From assembly GCF_900096995.1 (NCBI RefSeq), contig NZ_OANT01000006.1:1-64000 (forward strand): a DNA stretch of 64,000 bases. Reading direction: 5' to 3'. Each line of letters opens with the position of its first letter. Position 1 is the stretch's first letter. The position numbers and the translations under genes are program-made. Below, one piece after another: positions 16,222-27,099 of the stretch. The notes beneath the pieces are model-generated. The model saw only the letters and a list, made by a program, of their open reading frames with translations, did not search any database and was not told where the DNA came from. The DNA comes from Acinetobacter puyangensis. Its GTDB lineage: Bacteria > Pseudomonadota > Gammaproteobacteria > Pseudomonadales > Moraxellaceae.

Positions 16222-17244
16222 ATGTTAAAGATTCATGTAATAGATGCGGCTCATGGGGATTGCATTCTTCTTTATTTCGATCACTCAAAAATTCTAATCG
16301 ATTGTGGTCCAAAATCATTCAAAGCTCGTAGAGGTGTACTAGCTAATATAGAAAAGATTTTAGGTGGAAATAGTGTTATTGATATAGCGATAGTCACTCA
16401 TAATGATGATGACCACATCGGTGGATTTGAATTTTTGCTCGATACTCCTATCAAAATTAACACTATTATTTTTAATAGTCTTCAAGATATTCCTGATATT
16501 ATAAAAAGTTCACAGAAACAAATTTCATATAACCAAGATAATATCCTTAGACAAAAATTATTGGAAGAACGTGGAATTCAAATTCAATGTTTGACACGAA
16601 ATTCTACTCCGTTAATATTCAGAGATATTAAATTAATTGCAATAACACCAACAGTTGAAACCCTAGAGCGAATGTTAAAAGACGCTGATGCTAAAAAAGA
16701 AAGAGAAGAAAAAAAGAAAAAGCCAAAACAAATTTCAAGTTCGATAACTGAAGAGATAAAACCTGCGAATGCTTTACAAAAAATACAATCTGATCAAGAT
16801 GTTTTTACAAAAGATACTTCTATCACAAATAAGTCAAGTATTGGCTTAGTTGTTGAGTACAGAGGATTCTCAGGGCTTTTTCTAGGGGATGCTCATGCTG
16901 AGGATGTAATTGAAGGTCTTAAAATTGCAGGTTTTGGCAATCATCAATTTGATGTGGTAAAAATTTCTCATCATGGAAGTGAACGAAATACAAATATTGA
17001 ATTATTAAAGCTTTTAGGTAAGACAGAATATATCTTATGTGCAGACAACGAGACACATCATAAGCATCCTAATAATACTACTTTAGCTAGAATACTAAGC
17101 TTGGATAAAAATCAAACCCTTCATTTAAGCTCAAATAATCCTAGTCTATCGGCAAAAATTGATGATTTTAAAAGTCTAGGTTTTAGTATTAATGAAACAT
17201 ATCCGACTAATGGAGTGAATACACTTTGCTATGAATACAAGTAA
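16222..17244 (+). CDS. avs1A: Metallo-beta-lactamase-fold protein of an AVAST-like system
   Basis: The 340-residue protein has the ComEC-like metallo-hydrolase layout: an N-terminal strand with DAAHGDC, then IDCG, and the metal motif THNDDDHIGG (His60, Asp62, Asp64, His65). FLGDAH (about residue 220) and SHHGS (249-253) follow. A Lys-rich insert lies around residues 155-185. Such domains cleave phosphodiester or similar bonds in nucleic acids or nucleotides. The stop overlaps the next gene by 14 bases, so the two are coupled. An MBL gene in front of protease-STAND genes is the arrangement I recall for type I AVAST (Avs1). No ribosome site is obvious; the upstream DNA is extremely AT-rich. The substrate is unknown. 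Confidence 0.78.
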   Translation: MLKIHVIDAAHGDCILLYFDHSKILIDCGPKSFKARRGVLANIEKILGGNSVIDIAIVTHNDDDHIGGFEFLLDTPIKINTIIFNSLQDIPDIIKSSQKQISYNQDNILRQKLLEERGIQIQCLTRNSTPLIFRDIKLIAITPTVETLERMLKDADAKKEREEKKKKPKQISSSITEEIKPANALQKIQSDQDVFTKDTSITNKSSIGLVVEYRGFSGLFLGDAHAEDVIEGLKIAGFGNHQFDVVKISHHGSERNTNIELLKLLGKTEYILCADNETHHKHPNNTTLARILSLDKNQTLHLSSNNPSLSAKIDDFKSLGFSINETYPTNGVNTLCYEYK

Positions 17245-20200
17245 TCTAATACAAGTTAAAGTACTCCAAAACGAATCTAGTGGATATTTTTTCAAATCCT
17301 ATGATGACAATAAATCATTTGTCATCACGTCAAAGCATAGTATTTGCGAGTTCAGAAGTACTTGTGATCTTATTGAGAGTTCAGTTAAAGATTGTTGCAG
17401 AACCTGTCCACTAGAGTTTGATACTCAAAAAATTCAATTACTCAGTAATGGTAATGATGTTTCACTTCATATAGAAAAAATATATTATGACAAAGCAAAA
17501 GACTTAGTCATTATCAATGTAACTGAAACAGCTCATGATACTTTAATTATTAATGAAAAAAACATTAGTGATTACTATGTAAGTTTTGGGTTTAATAGTA
17601 GAGATTTTGGTGTAACACCATTAGTATTTGACGTGCCCAGAGTCGTTAATACACTCATTTATTACAATCTACATTCCGATCCAACTCCTAACCTAATAGA
17701 AAAAGAAGATAATTTTAAAGGGATTTCAGGTTCATTAATTTTTACACAACATGAAAAATACCCGACAGCAAAAGCACTTATCATCCATAATGAAAATCAT
17801 AATGATTTTGGAGCTGAAGGTCTTGAAACTTTAAATTTTAGTGAAATCAATGATTTTTTCGAATGTAAGGTCTTTGATCAAAGATTATATATTCCAGAAG
17901 TACAGAAAATTAAAGATATTAGTCAACAAAGTTTAGAATTAGTTTCAAAGATGATTGATGGGGTAGAGTTATCTAGACCTATATTACACAAAGAGTTTGA
18001 AGATAAACTAAATTTAGGCAGATTTATACAAATTACTGGTTTGTCAGGTACAGGTAAATCAGTTCTATTAAGACAAATCGCTGAGTCAAAAGCTAATAAT
18101 TTACCATTTTTATTCATTAAATCAGATCAACTTACGGGAAGTAATAATTGGTTAGAATATCTATCTAGAGTTGGATTACCGAGTTTTTCAATTTCAGAGT
18201 GGCTAATAAGTTTGGAAGTTGTTGGGGGGGCTCCTATTGTCTTTATTGATGGTATAGACAGAGTTAGTGAAAACAGCAAACCAATTATTGAAGATTTAAT
18301 TCGTACAATTTTTAAAAATCCTGATTTAACCAATTGGAAAATTGTTACAACTTTAAGAGATACTGGACTTGAACCATTAAAAATATGGATCGGTGCTCTT
18401 TTAAAGAATACTAATATCCAAACTATCAACATAGAACTTTTAAATGATGATGAGTGTTACGCATTAGCTCAAAAAATTCCAAGTATTCAGCAGTTATTAT
18501 TTAGTAATAATAAAGTCAAAGATATCATTAGACGTCCGTTTTTTGCTAAAGTTTTAACAAGTTTAAAAGCCAATAATTTTGAACCTGAGTCAGAACTAGA
18601 ACTAATAGATGCATGGTGGGAACGGGGCGGATTTAATGCAACTGGTCAATCTATTTATAATCGACAAGATTTTTTAAAAAGACTTTCTGAACTTAAATCT
18701 CTAAACCTTAGCTGTAGTGTCAAGCGTAGAGAGATTCAACCTATCGACGCTTTAGATAGCTTGGTAGTAGACGGGATAGTTCATGTAAATTCTAAAAGTT
18801 CTACTGTTGATTTTACACATGACATATTTTATGAGTGGTCATTATTTTATCTTCTTTTAGAAGAAGAACTAAACTGGTTGAATAAAATAGAAACCTTTGG
18901 GGAACCTCCTTATATAAGTAGGGTTGTAGAATTGCTTGCACAACGAGAATTTATTGATGATCAGTGGGTGAATCATTTAGAAAACCCAAAATTTAAAGAA
19001 CTCAGATCACAATGGTTAAGAGCATGGCTGATTGGACCAATCGGACACCCAAAATTCATTGAGTTGAGTAGAGGATATACACAAGTTTTATACGAAAAGG
19101 ATTTCGATCTTTTTAATAAGTTATTAACATGGTTTCAAGCAGAGAAAACAAAGGCAAATCCAATATTCTTGGAACAGCCTGATAAATTACAATTTGCTAT
19201 TCAACACCCTTGGCCATCTGATGCATTCTTATGGCGGACACTTTTAGAATATGTTTTGACATCAATACCAAGTACTCCACATCAATTATATCCGAAAATA
19301 TTAAGAGTTTTTGAGGTTTGGCAGTATGTAGGTATTCATATACCTTCAAATCAAATGTCTGGAATGCTTTTGGAGGTATCAATTCACTGGCTTTTAGAAA
19401 TTTCTAAAAAAGAGAGATCTAGCACTTGGGGACAAATAGTTAACTTAAAAGATTTTAAGTCTAGGCTAATTAATTTAATTTTAGTTTCAATACAATCAAA
19501 TCCATCCTACATGGAAAGATATTTAAACTTTCTACTCTTGGAAAATGAAGTATCTAGAGATATTTATGCACATATAGTAGGTGCTTCACCCCTTATTTCA
19601 CAACATCATCCAAAATTACTTGCTGATTTAACGCTAAAATTTTTATTAGATGAACTGCCTAAAGCACGTATAGAACGTGAGGAAAGGAGCTATCAAAGAA
19701 CAAAGCAATATTATCAAGAGTTACTGGCTAAACCTGAAGAAGAAAGATCAGAAGAAGAACAATTAAGGATTGATCGTCGTGCCTTATTTTTTCATCAAGC
19801 ACCATATCAACAAATTCAGAGTAAGGATTGGGAAAATTTATCAATTAAATATGAATCTAGACACTTTTATCCTAGCTCACCTTTAAAAGAACCATTTTCT
19901 TCATTATTGAAGTATTCGGAAGATAATGGATTACAGCTCATATGTGACCTATCTAACCATGCTATTCAAGCGTGGAAACAATTATGTGAAATTTCTGAAC
20001 AAGTACCACTACCAACTATCATTGAATTTCCCTGGGGAGCGCAAGAATTTTGGGGAAATGAAAAGCAATATATCTGGAAAAAACCTGTTTGGATAAATAA
20101 TGCGATTTCATCGGCCTATATGGCATTAGAAAAATGGGGTTTTGATCAGCTTGGAAAGGGTAGAGATTTTGATGAACTCATTCAAAAAATCACATCAGGG

Positions 20201-22396
20201 CATGAATCAGTAGCAATTCTTGGTGTAGTAAGTGTTTTAGCTCTAAACAAGCAAGTTATTTCTAACTCTATATTTCCATTTGTTACTAATTTAAAAATAT
20301 TAGAATTAGATAATTATCGATTCAAACAAAATATTGAAACTGTAATTCATCACTACAATGAAGAAGATTACAAATCAAAATTAGAGTTATTATTACTAGA
20401 TTACTTTATAAATCCTGAATTTAGTGACTTAACTAAAGATAAATTATCTAATCTTAAAGCCGATCTTCCTTTTAATTTTGAGCATGAAAAGGAAGATCAC
20501 TCTATTATCAATTTTTTAAAAGAGCGGGCTGATTTTTACGCTGAATATGCCAATACTAAGAATTACTTTTACCAAGAAATTGATGAGAATCAAATTAATT
20601 TCTTCTTTGAACATCCTAAGCATAAAAAGCAAGCTGAATCGGAAGAACATAAACAACTAAATGAATTTTCAATATGTTCCAACATTACATATTGGGCTGA
20701 GAAATCATTAGAAGCTAATATAATTCAAAATAACTACACTATAGAATCAGTTATTGAATTCTTAAAAACTGTAGAAGAAGATAGCTTATTTCTTGATTCT
20801 TGTGAGATAGATGATGACTCATATGTAACCAGAAGAATGAAACAAAACGCTTCTAGTGCATTAGCTACCATGATCTTAGTATTTAGAACAGATCTTAAAG
20901 AAAGTGATCTAGAATGGGCTCGTGATATTTTAAACCAAGCAGTCCGATTACCATATAGTTCTTATGAAGTAGGGTGTCCACAAGCTTGCTTAACTTTTCA
21001 TCCGAAGAAATTTCTTGCACAGGCTTTATCGAGCGAAATTATTCATGACAGCATGGATGATTCAACGTTTAAAAATCTAATCAATATTATAGAGAGTCCA
21101 TCTCACGAAATTTCATTAGTGGCACTAAAAGAATGTCTTAAATTATTTGATAAACATCCTAAACTGACTTGGTCTGCAATTTATTTTGCATTTGCTCTAT
21201 GTAAAAATCATTTAAAATATCGAATCTATCGATCAGATAAATATCCAGAAGCACAACAAGAGTTAAAACAGGTGTATGAACATTTAAACAACTATTTTAA
21301 ATCTAAAGATGAGTGGTGTGCATTACCAATACCTGATGCTCCTTGGGTAGAACTAGATGAAGAAACAATTCAAAAGAAAAGAGAAACAGATAAAAGAAGT
21401 ACTGACATAATAAATAAGCAAAGAGTGGGCTATAAGCCTAGATTAGGTCTTCATAAAAATTATTCAAAGTGGGTAAAATCAAATACTCAATGGGATTATC
21501 AGTTCTCAGAAAAAGTTATTCATTTACTGCCTGAGGAATTACTTCATGATACCTCTCAAACCTATATTCTCGATTTTTTAAAAAGTTGCTTAGAATGGAC
21601 TATAGAAAAACAAGAACCTTCTTGGCTCGAAGAGAGTCAGAGGTTTGATGATAAAGATATTATTTATGAATGGAATCATAGCTTATCTAGTGCCTTAGCT
21701 AGGGTTGTTGGAATATTTCCTACAGAAGAAATCAAATCACAATTCCTTATGCCTATTCTTAACCTTAAAACAGATGCTTGTTGGGAGATGCTTTATTTGT
21801 TCATTGAAAATTATATTTGTCGTTATATTTATGATGCACAGAACATACCTAAAAATGCGTTAGATGTTTTAGACTTATGCTTGGAACGTTTTTTACATGC
21901 ATCCTGTTTTGATAAAGAAGGTTATAGAGCAGGACAAATTTCAGGCTTTGTTCTACCTAAGATTGCAAAATCGCTGATGTATGTATCATTAGATCAAAAT
22001 GCACCTTTAGCCAGCAGGTTTGTGAATGGTGATTGGTCTGAAATAGATATAATCTTACCTTTAGTTAGTAAGTATGTCCGAGCGGTAGGTTGGACTGAAT
22101 ATGTTATTCACCTATTCTTGAAATTGTGCGAGCGATCAATCCAAAATTATCCATCAAATATTTATGCTGATCAAATCTTAGAACTACTATTATTAGATGA
22201 GCAATTGAATTGGAATGAGCAAGTATATCAAAGGATATCTTGCCTTATCCAAATTTTTATAGATAAGGAACAGTTTATGCCAATAGAGTTACGACAAAAA
22301 TTCTTAAAAATTATTGATTGGTTGGTTGATCACGGTGATCGAAGAAGTGCAGCACTTCAGCAAAGTACTTTTTTTCAAAAAGTGAAGAGCTCTTGA
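17231..22396 (+). CDS. avs1B: Trypsin-like protease fused to STAND NTPase (AVAST-like, first)
   Basis: The 1721-residue protein starts with a trypsin-like domain in which a triad can be read: His36 (ITSKHSIC), Asp91 (KDLVII) and Ser166 (KGISGS). Cysteines 39, 45, 55, 56 and 59 form a cluster. A P-loop NTPase follows with Walker A GLSGTGKS (270-277) and Walker B PIVFIDGID (about 335-343). The C-terminal 1,200 residues are probably helical-repeat sensor material. In Avs proteins the C-terminal part senses phage proteins and NTPase-driven assembly activates the N-terminal effector; that mechanism is known for the family and only inferred here. The gene overlaps the MBL gene and is very AT-rich. 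Which Avs1 letter applies is from memory. Confidence 0.78.
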   Translation: MNTSNLIQVKVLQNESSGYFFKSYDDNKSFVITSKHSICEFRSTCDLIESSVKDCCRTCPLEFDTQKIQLLSNGNDVSLHIEKIYYDKAKDLVIINVTETAHDTLIINEKNISDYYVSFGFNSRDFGVTPLVFDVPRVVNTLIYYNLHSDPTPNLIEKEDNFKGISGSLIFTQHEKYPTAKALIIHNENHNDFGAEGLETLNFSEINDFFECKVFDQRLYIPEVQKIKDISQQSLELVSKMIDGVELSRPILHKEFEDKLNLGRFIQITGLSGTGKSVLLRQIAESKANNLPFLFIKSDQLTGSNNWLEYLSRVGLPSFSISEWLISLEVVGGAPIVFIDGIDRVSENSKPIIEDLIRTIFKNPDLTNWKIVTTLRDTGLEPLKIWIGALLKNTNIQTINIELLNDDECYALAQKIPSIQQLLFSNNKVKDIIRRPFFAKVLTSLKANNFEPESELELIDAWWERGGFNATGQSIYNRQDFLKRLSELKSLNLSCSVKRREIQPIDALDSLVVDGIVHVNSKSSTVDFTHDIFYEWSLFYLLLEEELNWLNKIETFGEPPYISRVVELLAQREFIDDQWVNHLENPKFKELRSQWLRAWLIGPIGHPKFIELSRGYTQVLYEKDFDLFNKLLTWFQAEKTKANPIFLEQPDKLQFAIQHPWPSDAFLWRTLLEYVLTSIPSTPHQLYPKILRVFEVWQYVGIHIPSNQMSGMLLEVSIHWLLEISKKERSSTWGQIVNLKDFKSRLINLILVSIQSNPSYMERYLNFLLLENEVSRDIYAHIVGASPLISQHHPKLLADLTLKFLLDELPKARIEREERSYQRTKQYYQELLAKPEEERSEEEQLRIDRRALFFHQAPYQQIQSKDWENLSIKYESRHFYPSSPLKEPFSSLLKYSEDNGLQLICDLSNHAIQAWKQLCEISEQVPLPTIIEFPWGAQEFWGNEKQYIWKKPVWINNAISSAYMALEKWGFDQLGKGRDFDELIQKITSGHESVAILGVVSVLALNKQVISNSIFPFVTNLKILELDNYRFKQNIETVIHHYNEEDYKSKLELLLLDYFINPEFSDLTKDKLSNLKADLPFNFEHEKEDHSIINFLKERADFYAEYANTKNYFYQEIDENQINFFFEHPKHKKQAESEEHKQLNEFSICSNITYWAEKSLEANIIQNNYTIESVIEFLKTVEEDSLFLDSCEIDDDSYVTRRMKQNASSALATMILVFRTDLKESDLEWARDILNQAVRLPYSSYEVGCPQACLTFHPKKFLAQALSSEIIHDSMDDSTFKNLINIIESPSHEISLVALKECLKLFDKHPKLTWSAIYFAFALCKNHLKYRIYRSDKYPEAQQELKQVYEHLNNYFKSKDEWCALPIPDAPWVELDEETIQKKRETDKRSTDIINKQRVGYKPRLGLHKNYSKWVKSNTQWDYQFSEKVIHLLPEELLHDTSQTYILDFLKSCLEWTIEKQEPSWLEESQRFDDKDIIYEWNHSLSSALARVVGIFPTEEIKSQFLMPILNLKTDACWEMLYLFIENYICRYIYDAQNIPKNALDVLDLCLERFLHASCFDKEGYRAGQISGFVLPKIAKSLMYVSLDQNAPLASRFVNGDWSEIDIILPLVSKYVRAVGWTEYVIHLFLKLCERSIQNYPSNIYADQILELLLLDEQLNWNEQVYQRISCLIQIFIDKEQFMPIELRQKFLKIIDWLVDHGDRRSAALQQSTFFQKVKSS

Positions 22397-22461
22397 GCTA
22401 TAGTTTCATAAGCTTATAGAGCTATTAAATTTCATCAAACATTTATCTAATTGAATATACT

Positions 22462-25400
22462 ATGAATAATGAGAGTTTAATCAAAGTTATAACCCTAAAT
22501 TCGGAATCTACGGGGTATCTTTTTTTATCATATGATGAGGCAAAATCATTTGTTATAACTTCTAAGCATAGTATTTGTGATCAAAAGGATAATTGTGACC
22601 TGTACAAGGATAAAATAGATGGATGTTGTAGAACGTGTCCCAAAGAATTTGCTATAGAAAACATCGATTTATTACAGGAGAAAAGTCAAGAAAAACTAAG
22701 TATTAGTAAAATATTTTATGATAAAAATAAAGACCTTACGATTATTGAGGTTAATAAAAAGGTTGCTAATAAATTAATCATTAATGAAGAAATTTATACT
22801 GACTCTTATCTGGCAAGAGGTTTCAATGAAAAGGATAACGATTGGATTAATTTAGATCTAGATAAACCTAAAGATTTCGGATCTCTGATTCTTTATCGCC
22901 ATTCAAGTTCAAATCCAAATTTAGTAGAAAAAAAAGATAATTTTAAAGGAATATCTGGTTCGGTCGTTTTCACTTATCATCAAGATCATTCTCAACAAAT
23001 TGCAAAAGCAATAATTATTCATAATGAAAACCATAACGATTTTGGTGCAGAGAATCTTGAAAAACTAGACTTTAATTTAATCAATAATTTTTTTGAATGT
23101 CATGTCTTTCATAGAAAAAAAGATATAGAGCTAGAAGAGCTAAAATTTCTATCACAAAAAAATCAAGGATGGTTATTAGAATCTTTCAGCAATAATAGAG
23201 TAGCAAAACATAGTTTTGGTCAATCTTTAGCTCCTAAGGATGCAAGTTTATCGAAACTATTACCTCGAGAAAATTTAATTAGAAGCATTCATAATAATTT
23301 ATGTAGAGAAAATATTAGTTTTATCTTAGGAAAAGAAGGAGTTGGTAAGTCATGGCTTGCCGCACAAAGTTGGCTATCGCTAGAAGATAGACCTTTACAT
23401 ATTTTTCTGACTGCTCAAGATTTTAGTCAATTTAGTAATAATGACTTGGAACTATTTTTAATCAAAAAGCTTATAGAACAAACAAATGATGAAGAAAGTG
23501 AAATCTCATTTAAAAAATGGTCAGATAGATTCAAAAAGTGGGGGAATGGTCCAGATGAAAATCGTATAAATCTATTAGTAACTATTGATGGAATAAACCA
23601 AAAACCAAATATAGACTGGTCTCTTATTATCAATAAAATTTCTCATTTATTTGAAAAAAAGAAAGTAAAAATTTTAGTTACATCGAGAATCATCTTTTTT
23701 AATGAAAAAATCAAAAGAAAAATTATAGATAATTATGGAATAATAACAATAACAGATTGGTCTAAAGAAGAAAGAAACGAAATTTTAGCCTCAAGGGGAA
23801 TTAATCCTACTTTACTTACACATAGTGTAGCATATTCTTTATTGAATCCCAGATTATTAAATATTTCTCTAAATTTATTCGAAATGCAAAAAATTCAGAA
23901 AATTGATGAGTTGGATGTCAATAGAATATTATTAGAACACATTAGACAAATGGAATCAGAGAATTATGAAAATATATCATATTCTGCATTTTTATTAAGT
24001 CTTCAAAATCATGCACAGGAAATTATAAATAGGCTAGTCAAGGATGAAAGAGATGACTTGAATTATTTTAAAGGAAATCTAAATGCTGTTGCTGAAGGTC
24101 GTTTTTTTGAAGTTGTGGAAAATGATCTTGATTCATATAAATTAAGAGATGAAGGGTTAAGTTTTTCATTAGGGTTAGAAATCGTCCTACAGCTAAATAG
24201 AATGAAGCGAAATGGAAAAAATCTAGATGATGGTTTAGCTAAAGTTATTGAACCGATAAATGCATTAGATAAAACTTCAGATATTATTATCTCTAGTCTT
24301 ACAATATTAATTTTTGAACCTAATTATTATTCTAAAGAGGTCCTTTCTGCACTAGTTTCATGTTTTATTTATCTGCAAAACACTGATGAGTCACACCTTG
24401 GTTATTTTTCTACGATTGTTGAAAGGAAAACCTCTGATTTTATAAATATTTTAGAAGTACTATGTTTGGATGGGGGCAATCAACCAAATTTTAATTGGGT
24501 TCAACAATCGATTATATGTATTTCTCATACTTCAGAATCTTGGCCATGTCTCGAAGAATCTATAAAGAAATGGTTACAATATTATTCATTATCGCCAGAA
24601 AAAAAACTTTCACATTTTTCGAAAAAGGACGATAAAGATCGCTTAATTGCATTGGAAAAAAATAAGGCCGAAATTTCTGAAAAATTAAAAAAAATATCAA
24701 CAATTGAAAAAAGATTAATTACTCAATTGACTGAAAATGAAAAAGATATTGATACATTAGTTATTACGGCATTCCATATCTTAGCAGGAAAACCATTAGC
24801 CCATTTGGCACCTGAGTTCACTAAATGGAGCTTCGGCTGTAGTTTAAATTCAAGTTATAATTCCCCACACAAAGACTTTATTAGCTTAATTAGATACAAC
24901 CTTGTTGATTGGGAGAATACAAGGACGCAATTATTAAATGAAGCAAATATTTTGAATTCTTCAGACAATTCAATTGTGGCGCAATGGGCTTATATAAGAA
25001 TACTTTATGCAACAGGTGAGTCCAGTGATGCCAAATTTGCGGAACATCTTGCTAAACAACTTAGAAATGATGCTTATTCTGGAGAATGGAGAAGAATAGA
25101 AAACTATTGCTCTACTGATCCATGTAATCCTGAATCACTTGAACCCGAAAATATAGTTAAAGCCATTCAAGTATGTAATGAACTAGATGTTAGTCAAATC
25201 TGGAATGATTTAAATCAGACTTCAAAAAGCCTTTTACTACATGATATTAAAACTAGTCTAGCACGCTTTAGACCAATAGAGATTATATCAAAACATCGAG
25301 AATTAATTACTAATATTTTGTGTCGAACTAAATACCCTTTACGATGTGGCATATTAAATGTGGATCAACATAATATTTTGTGCATGAAAGAGCATGTTGA

Positions 25401-27099
25401 TAAATTATTAGAATTATATAAAATTAATAAAAATTCGGAGTTATTTGATGGTTTGACTGAAAATGATAAAAACTTTGTCACTCAATATTCAGTCATGCAA
25501 ATTCTTCCACATATTAAACCAATTCAACAAATTGAAATTCTAATGAATTTCGATAAAGACGTTAATGTTTTTATTAATCTGATTGAAATTATGCAATCTT
25601 TAACTCCTGAAGAGTTTGATCAAATTCTTGATACTAAATTGCAAGAACATCAACTTTTAAATTTACTTTATTACGCCAATACCAAGGAAATTGCTCTAAC
25701 GAAAACGTATAAGCAAATTTTAAAAGAACATTTAAGTAGTGATAATTCCTTTATAAGAACACAAGTTTTTAGAGCAATAAGTATTTATGATGATAAAGAT
25801 TTATTAAATGATTTCATGAAGATAAATTGGTCAGGTTTAACAACAGATGCTAATGATCATGAGTTATTTTATGGCTCATTATTATGGCTACTATCTGCAA
25901 AAAATAATTTAGTGGATGATGAAAATGCAGTATTAAATATTAATACTCGTGCTTATGGTAATGCTGGTGATTATCTTTCGAATATAGGGTTGCGAAAAAT
26001 AGCATATTCAATTGATACTATTTTTAAAGTTTTAATTAATGCTAACATCGATTTTCCAAATTTAGAAATTACTGAAAATTTTTCACTTAAAAAAAATGTT
26101 ACTTCATCATTTTCAATCGAAAGAAAAGAGGAAACTGTTAACTTAGAACAACACTTAAAGTTACTTTCAGAATCTGGAGAAGATTTTGATATAAGACAAA
26201 AAAATCAAAATCAGAAATTTGAAAATTATCGAAATAATTTAAAGACAAAAGGTGCTGATCTTATCTCAAATGGAATGTTACCAGAAGCATTTGCTAGAAT
26301 AGTAAATTCAGCTCCTGAATTGAAAGATCAATGGTTTATCACTTTTTCTAATTTACCAAGTATTCATGTTCCGAAATTTCATAACTTTATATTACTGCTG
26401 GCGTTTACTTATTCTGATAATGATGCCCAAAAGGCTCAATTTCTTTGGAATAAAATAAGCAATAGTGACTCTTATACAAATATAACAATTGGTCAGGAAA
26501 AAATACCACTTAAACAGATGTCAATTTGGGGGAGTTCAAATCGAGATTTAGATGCATATCGATTTGAACTACTAGATAAAGCACTCTCAGATCAACAAAT
26601 ATACACCCATGTGCTTGCAGCAATAGTAAATAATAATGAAACAATTATTTACGATTACATTTATCAAAAAATAAATTGTGTAGAACCATCTCAAGTTGCT
26701 AGAGGAATTCTAGTTGCTGGATGTTTAGATGAAAACTCTTTATCTGATGAACTATTTGATACATACAAAGATTACAATGGGATAATTGGAGAGGCATGCA
26801 AAGCATCTTTATATATATATGAAAGAAATATCTGGTCTAAATATTGGTTTAATAAAATGTTATCTACAGAGGATAACGAAGAGTTTTGGAAATATATGAT
26901 TTTACTTACAAAAATTGTAGATTCAAGATTTTACAAATGGAAATATTCCTTATTAAAGGATAATGTTCTTTTCCGAAATTTTTATCAAAGTTTCAGGAAT
27001 GATATTAATAATCGCTGTAAAAAATGGCAAAAAAAACGAGATAAAAAACTGTTTGGCAGTGAACCACCAAACCCTATCTATATTAATTTACAAGGTTAA
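22462..27099 (+). CDS. avs1C: Trypsin-like protease fused to STAND NTPase (AVAST-like, second)
   Basis: The 1545-residue protein repeats the N-terminal domain of its neighbour almost residue for residue in the key places: His36, Asp91, Ser165 and cysteines 39, 45, 55, 56 and 59 fall at the same or adjacent positions. NENHNDFGAE is also shared. The NTPase part diverges: Walker A GKEGVGKS (290-297) and Walker B LLVTIDG (about 371-378). A Lys/Glu-rich helical segment near residue 730-770 and a long C-terminal repeat region follow. It starts 65 bases after the first protease gene. Two different sensors sharing one type of effector is the likely reading. AT content is the highest of the window, suggesting transfer. 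Confidence 0.78.
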   Translation: MNNESLIKVITLNSESTGYLFLSYDEAKSFVITSKHSICDQKDNCDLYKDKIDGCCRTCPKEFAIENIDLLQEKSQEKLSISKIFYDKNKDLTIIEVNKKVANKLIINEEIYTDSYLARGFNEKDNDWINLDLDKPKDFGSLILYRHSSSNPNLVEKKDNFKGISGSVVFTYHQDHSQQIAKAIIIHNENHNDFGAENLEKLDFNLINNFFECHVFHRKKDIELEELKFLSQKNQGWLLESFSNNRVAKHSFGQSLAPKDASLSKLLPRENLIRSIHNNLCRENISFILGKEGVGKSWLAAQSWLSLEDRPLHIFLTAQDFSQFSNNDLELFLIKKLIEQTNDEESEISFKKWSDRFKKWGNGPDENRINLLVTIDGINQKPNIDWSLIINKISHLFEKKKVKILVTSRIIFFNEKIKRKIIDNYGIITITDWSKEERNEILASRGINPTLLTHSVAYSLLNPRLLNISLNLFEMQKIQKIDELDVNRILLEHIRQMESENYENISYSAFLLSLQNHAQEIINRLVKDERDDLNYFKGNLNAVAEGRFFEVVENDLDSYKLRDEGLSFSLGLEIVLQLNRMKRNGKNLDDGLAKVIEPINALDKTSDIIISSLTILIFEPNYYSKEVLSALVSCFIYLQNTDESHLGYFSTIVERKTSDFINILEVLCLDGGNQPNFNWVQQSIICISHTSESWPCLEESIKKWLQYYSLSPEKKLSHFSKKDDKDRLIALEKNKAEISEKLKKISTIEKRLITQLTENEKDIDTLVITAFHILAGKPLAHLAPEFTKWSFGCSLNSSYNSPHKDFISLIRYNLVDWENTRTQLLNEANILNSSDNSIVAQWAYIRILYATGESSDAKFAEHLAKQLRNDAYSGEWRRIENYCSTDPCNPESLEPENIVKAIQVCNELDVSQIWNDLNQTSKSLLLHDIKTSLARFRPIEIISKHRELITNILCRTKYPLRCGILNVDQHNILCMKEHVDKLLELYKINKNSELFDGLTENDKNFVTQYSVMQILPHIKPIQQIEILMNFDKDVNVFINLIEIMQSLTPEEFDQILDTKLQEHQLLNLLYYANTKEIALTKTYKQILKEHLSSDNSFIRTQVFRAISIYDDKDLLNDFMKINWSGLTTDANDHELFYGSLLWLLSAKNNLVDDENAVLNINTRAYGNAGDYLSNIGLRKIAYSIDTIFKVLINANIDFPNLEITENFSLKKNVTSSFSIERKEETVNLEQHLKLLSESGEDFDIRQKNQNQKFENYRNNLKTKGADLISNGMLPEAFARIVNSAPELKDQWFITFSNLPSIHVPKFHNFILLLAFTYSDNDAQKAQFLWNKISNSDSYTNITIGQEKIPLKQMSIWGSSNRDLDAYRFELLDKALSDQQIYTHVLAAIVNNNETIIYDYIYQKINCVEPSQVARGILVAGCLDENSLSDELFDTYKDYNGIIGEACKASLYIYERNIWSKYWFNKMLSTEDNEEFWKYMILLTKIVDSRFYKWKYSLLKDNVLFRNFYQSFRNDINNRCKKWQKKRDKKLFGSEPPNPIYINLQG

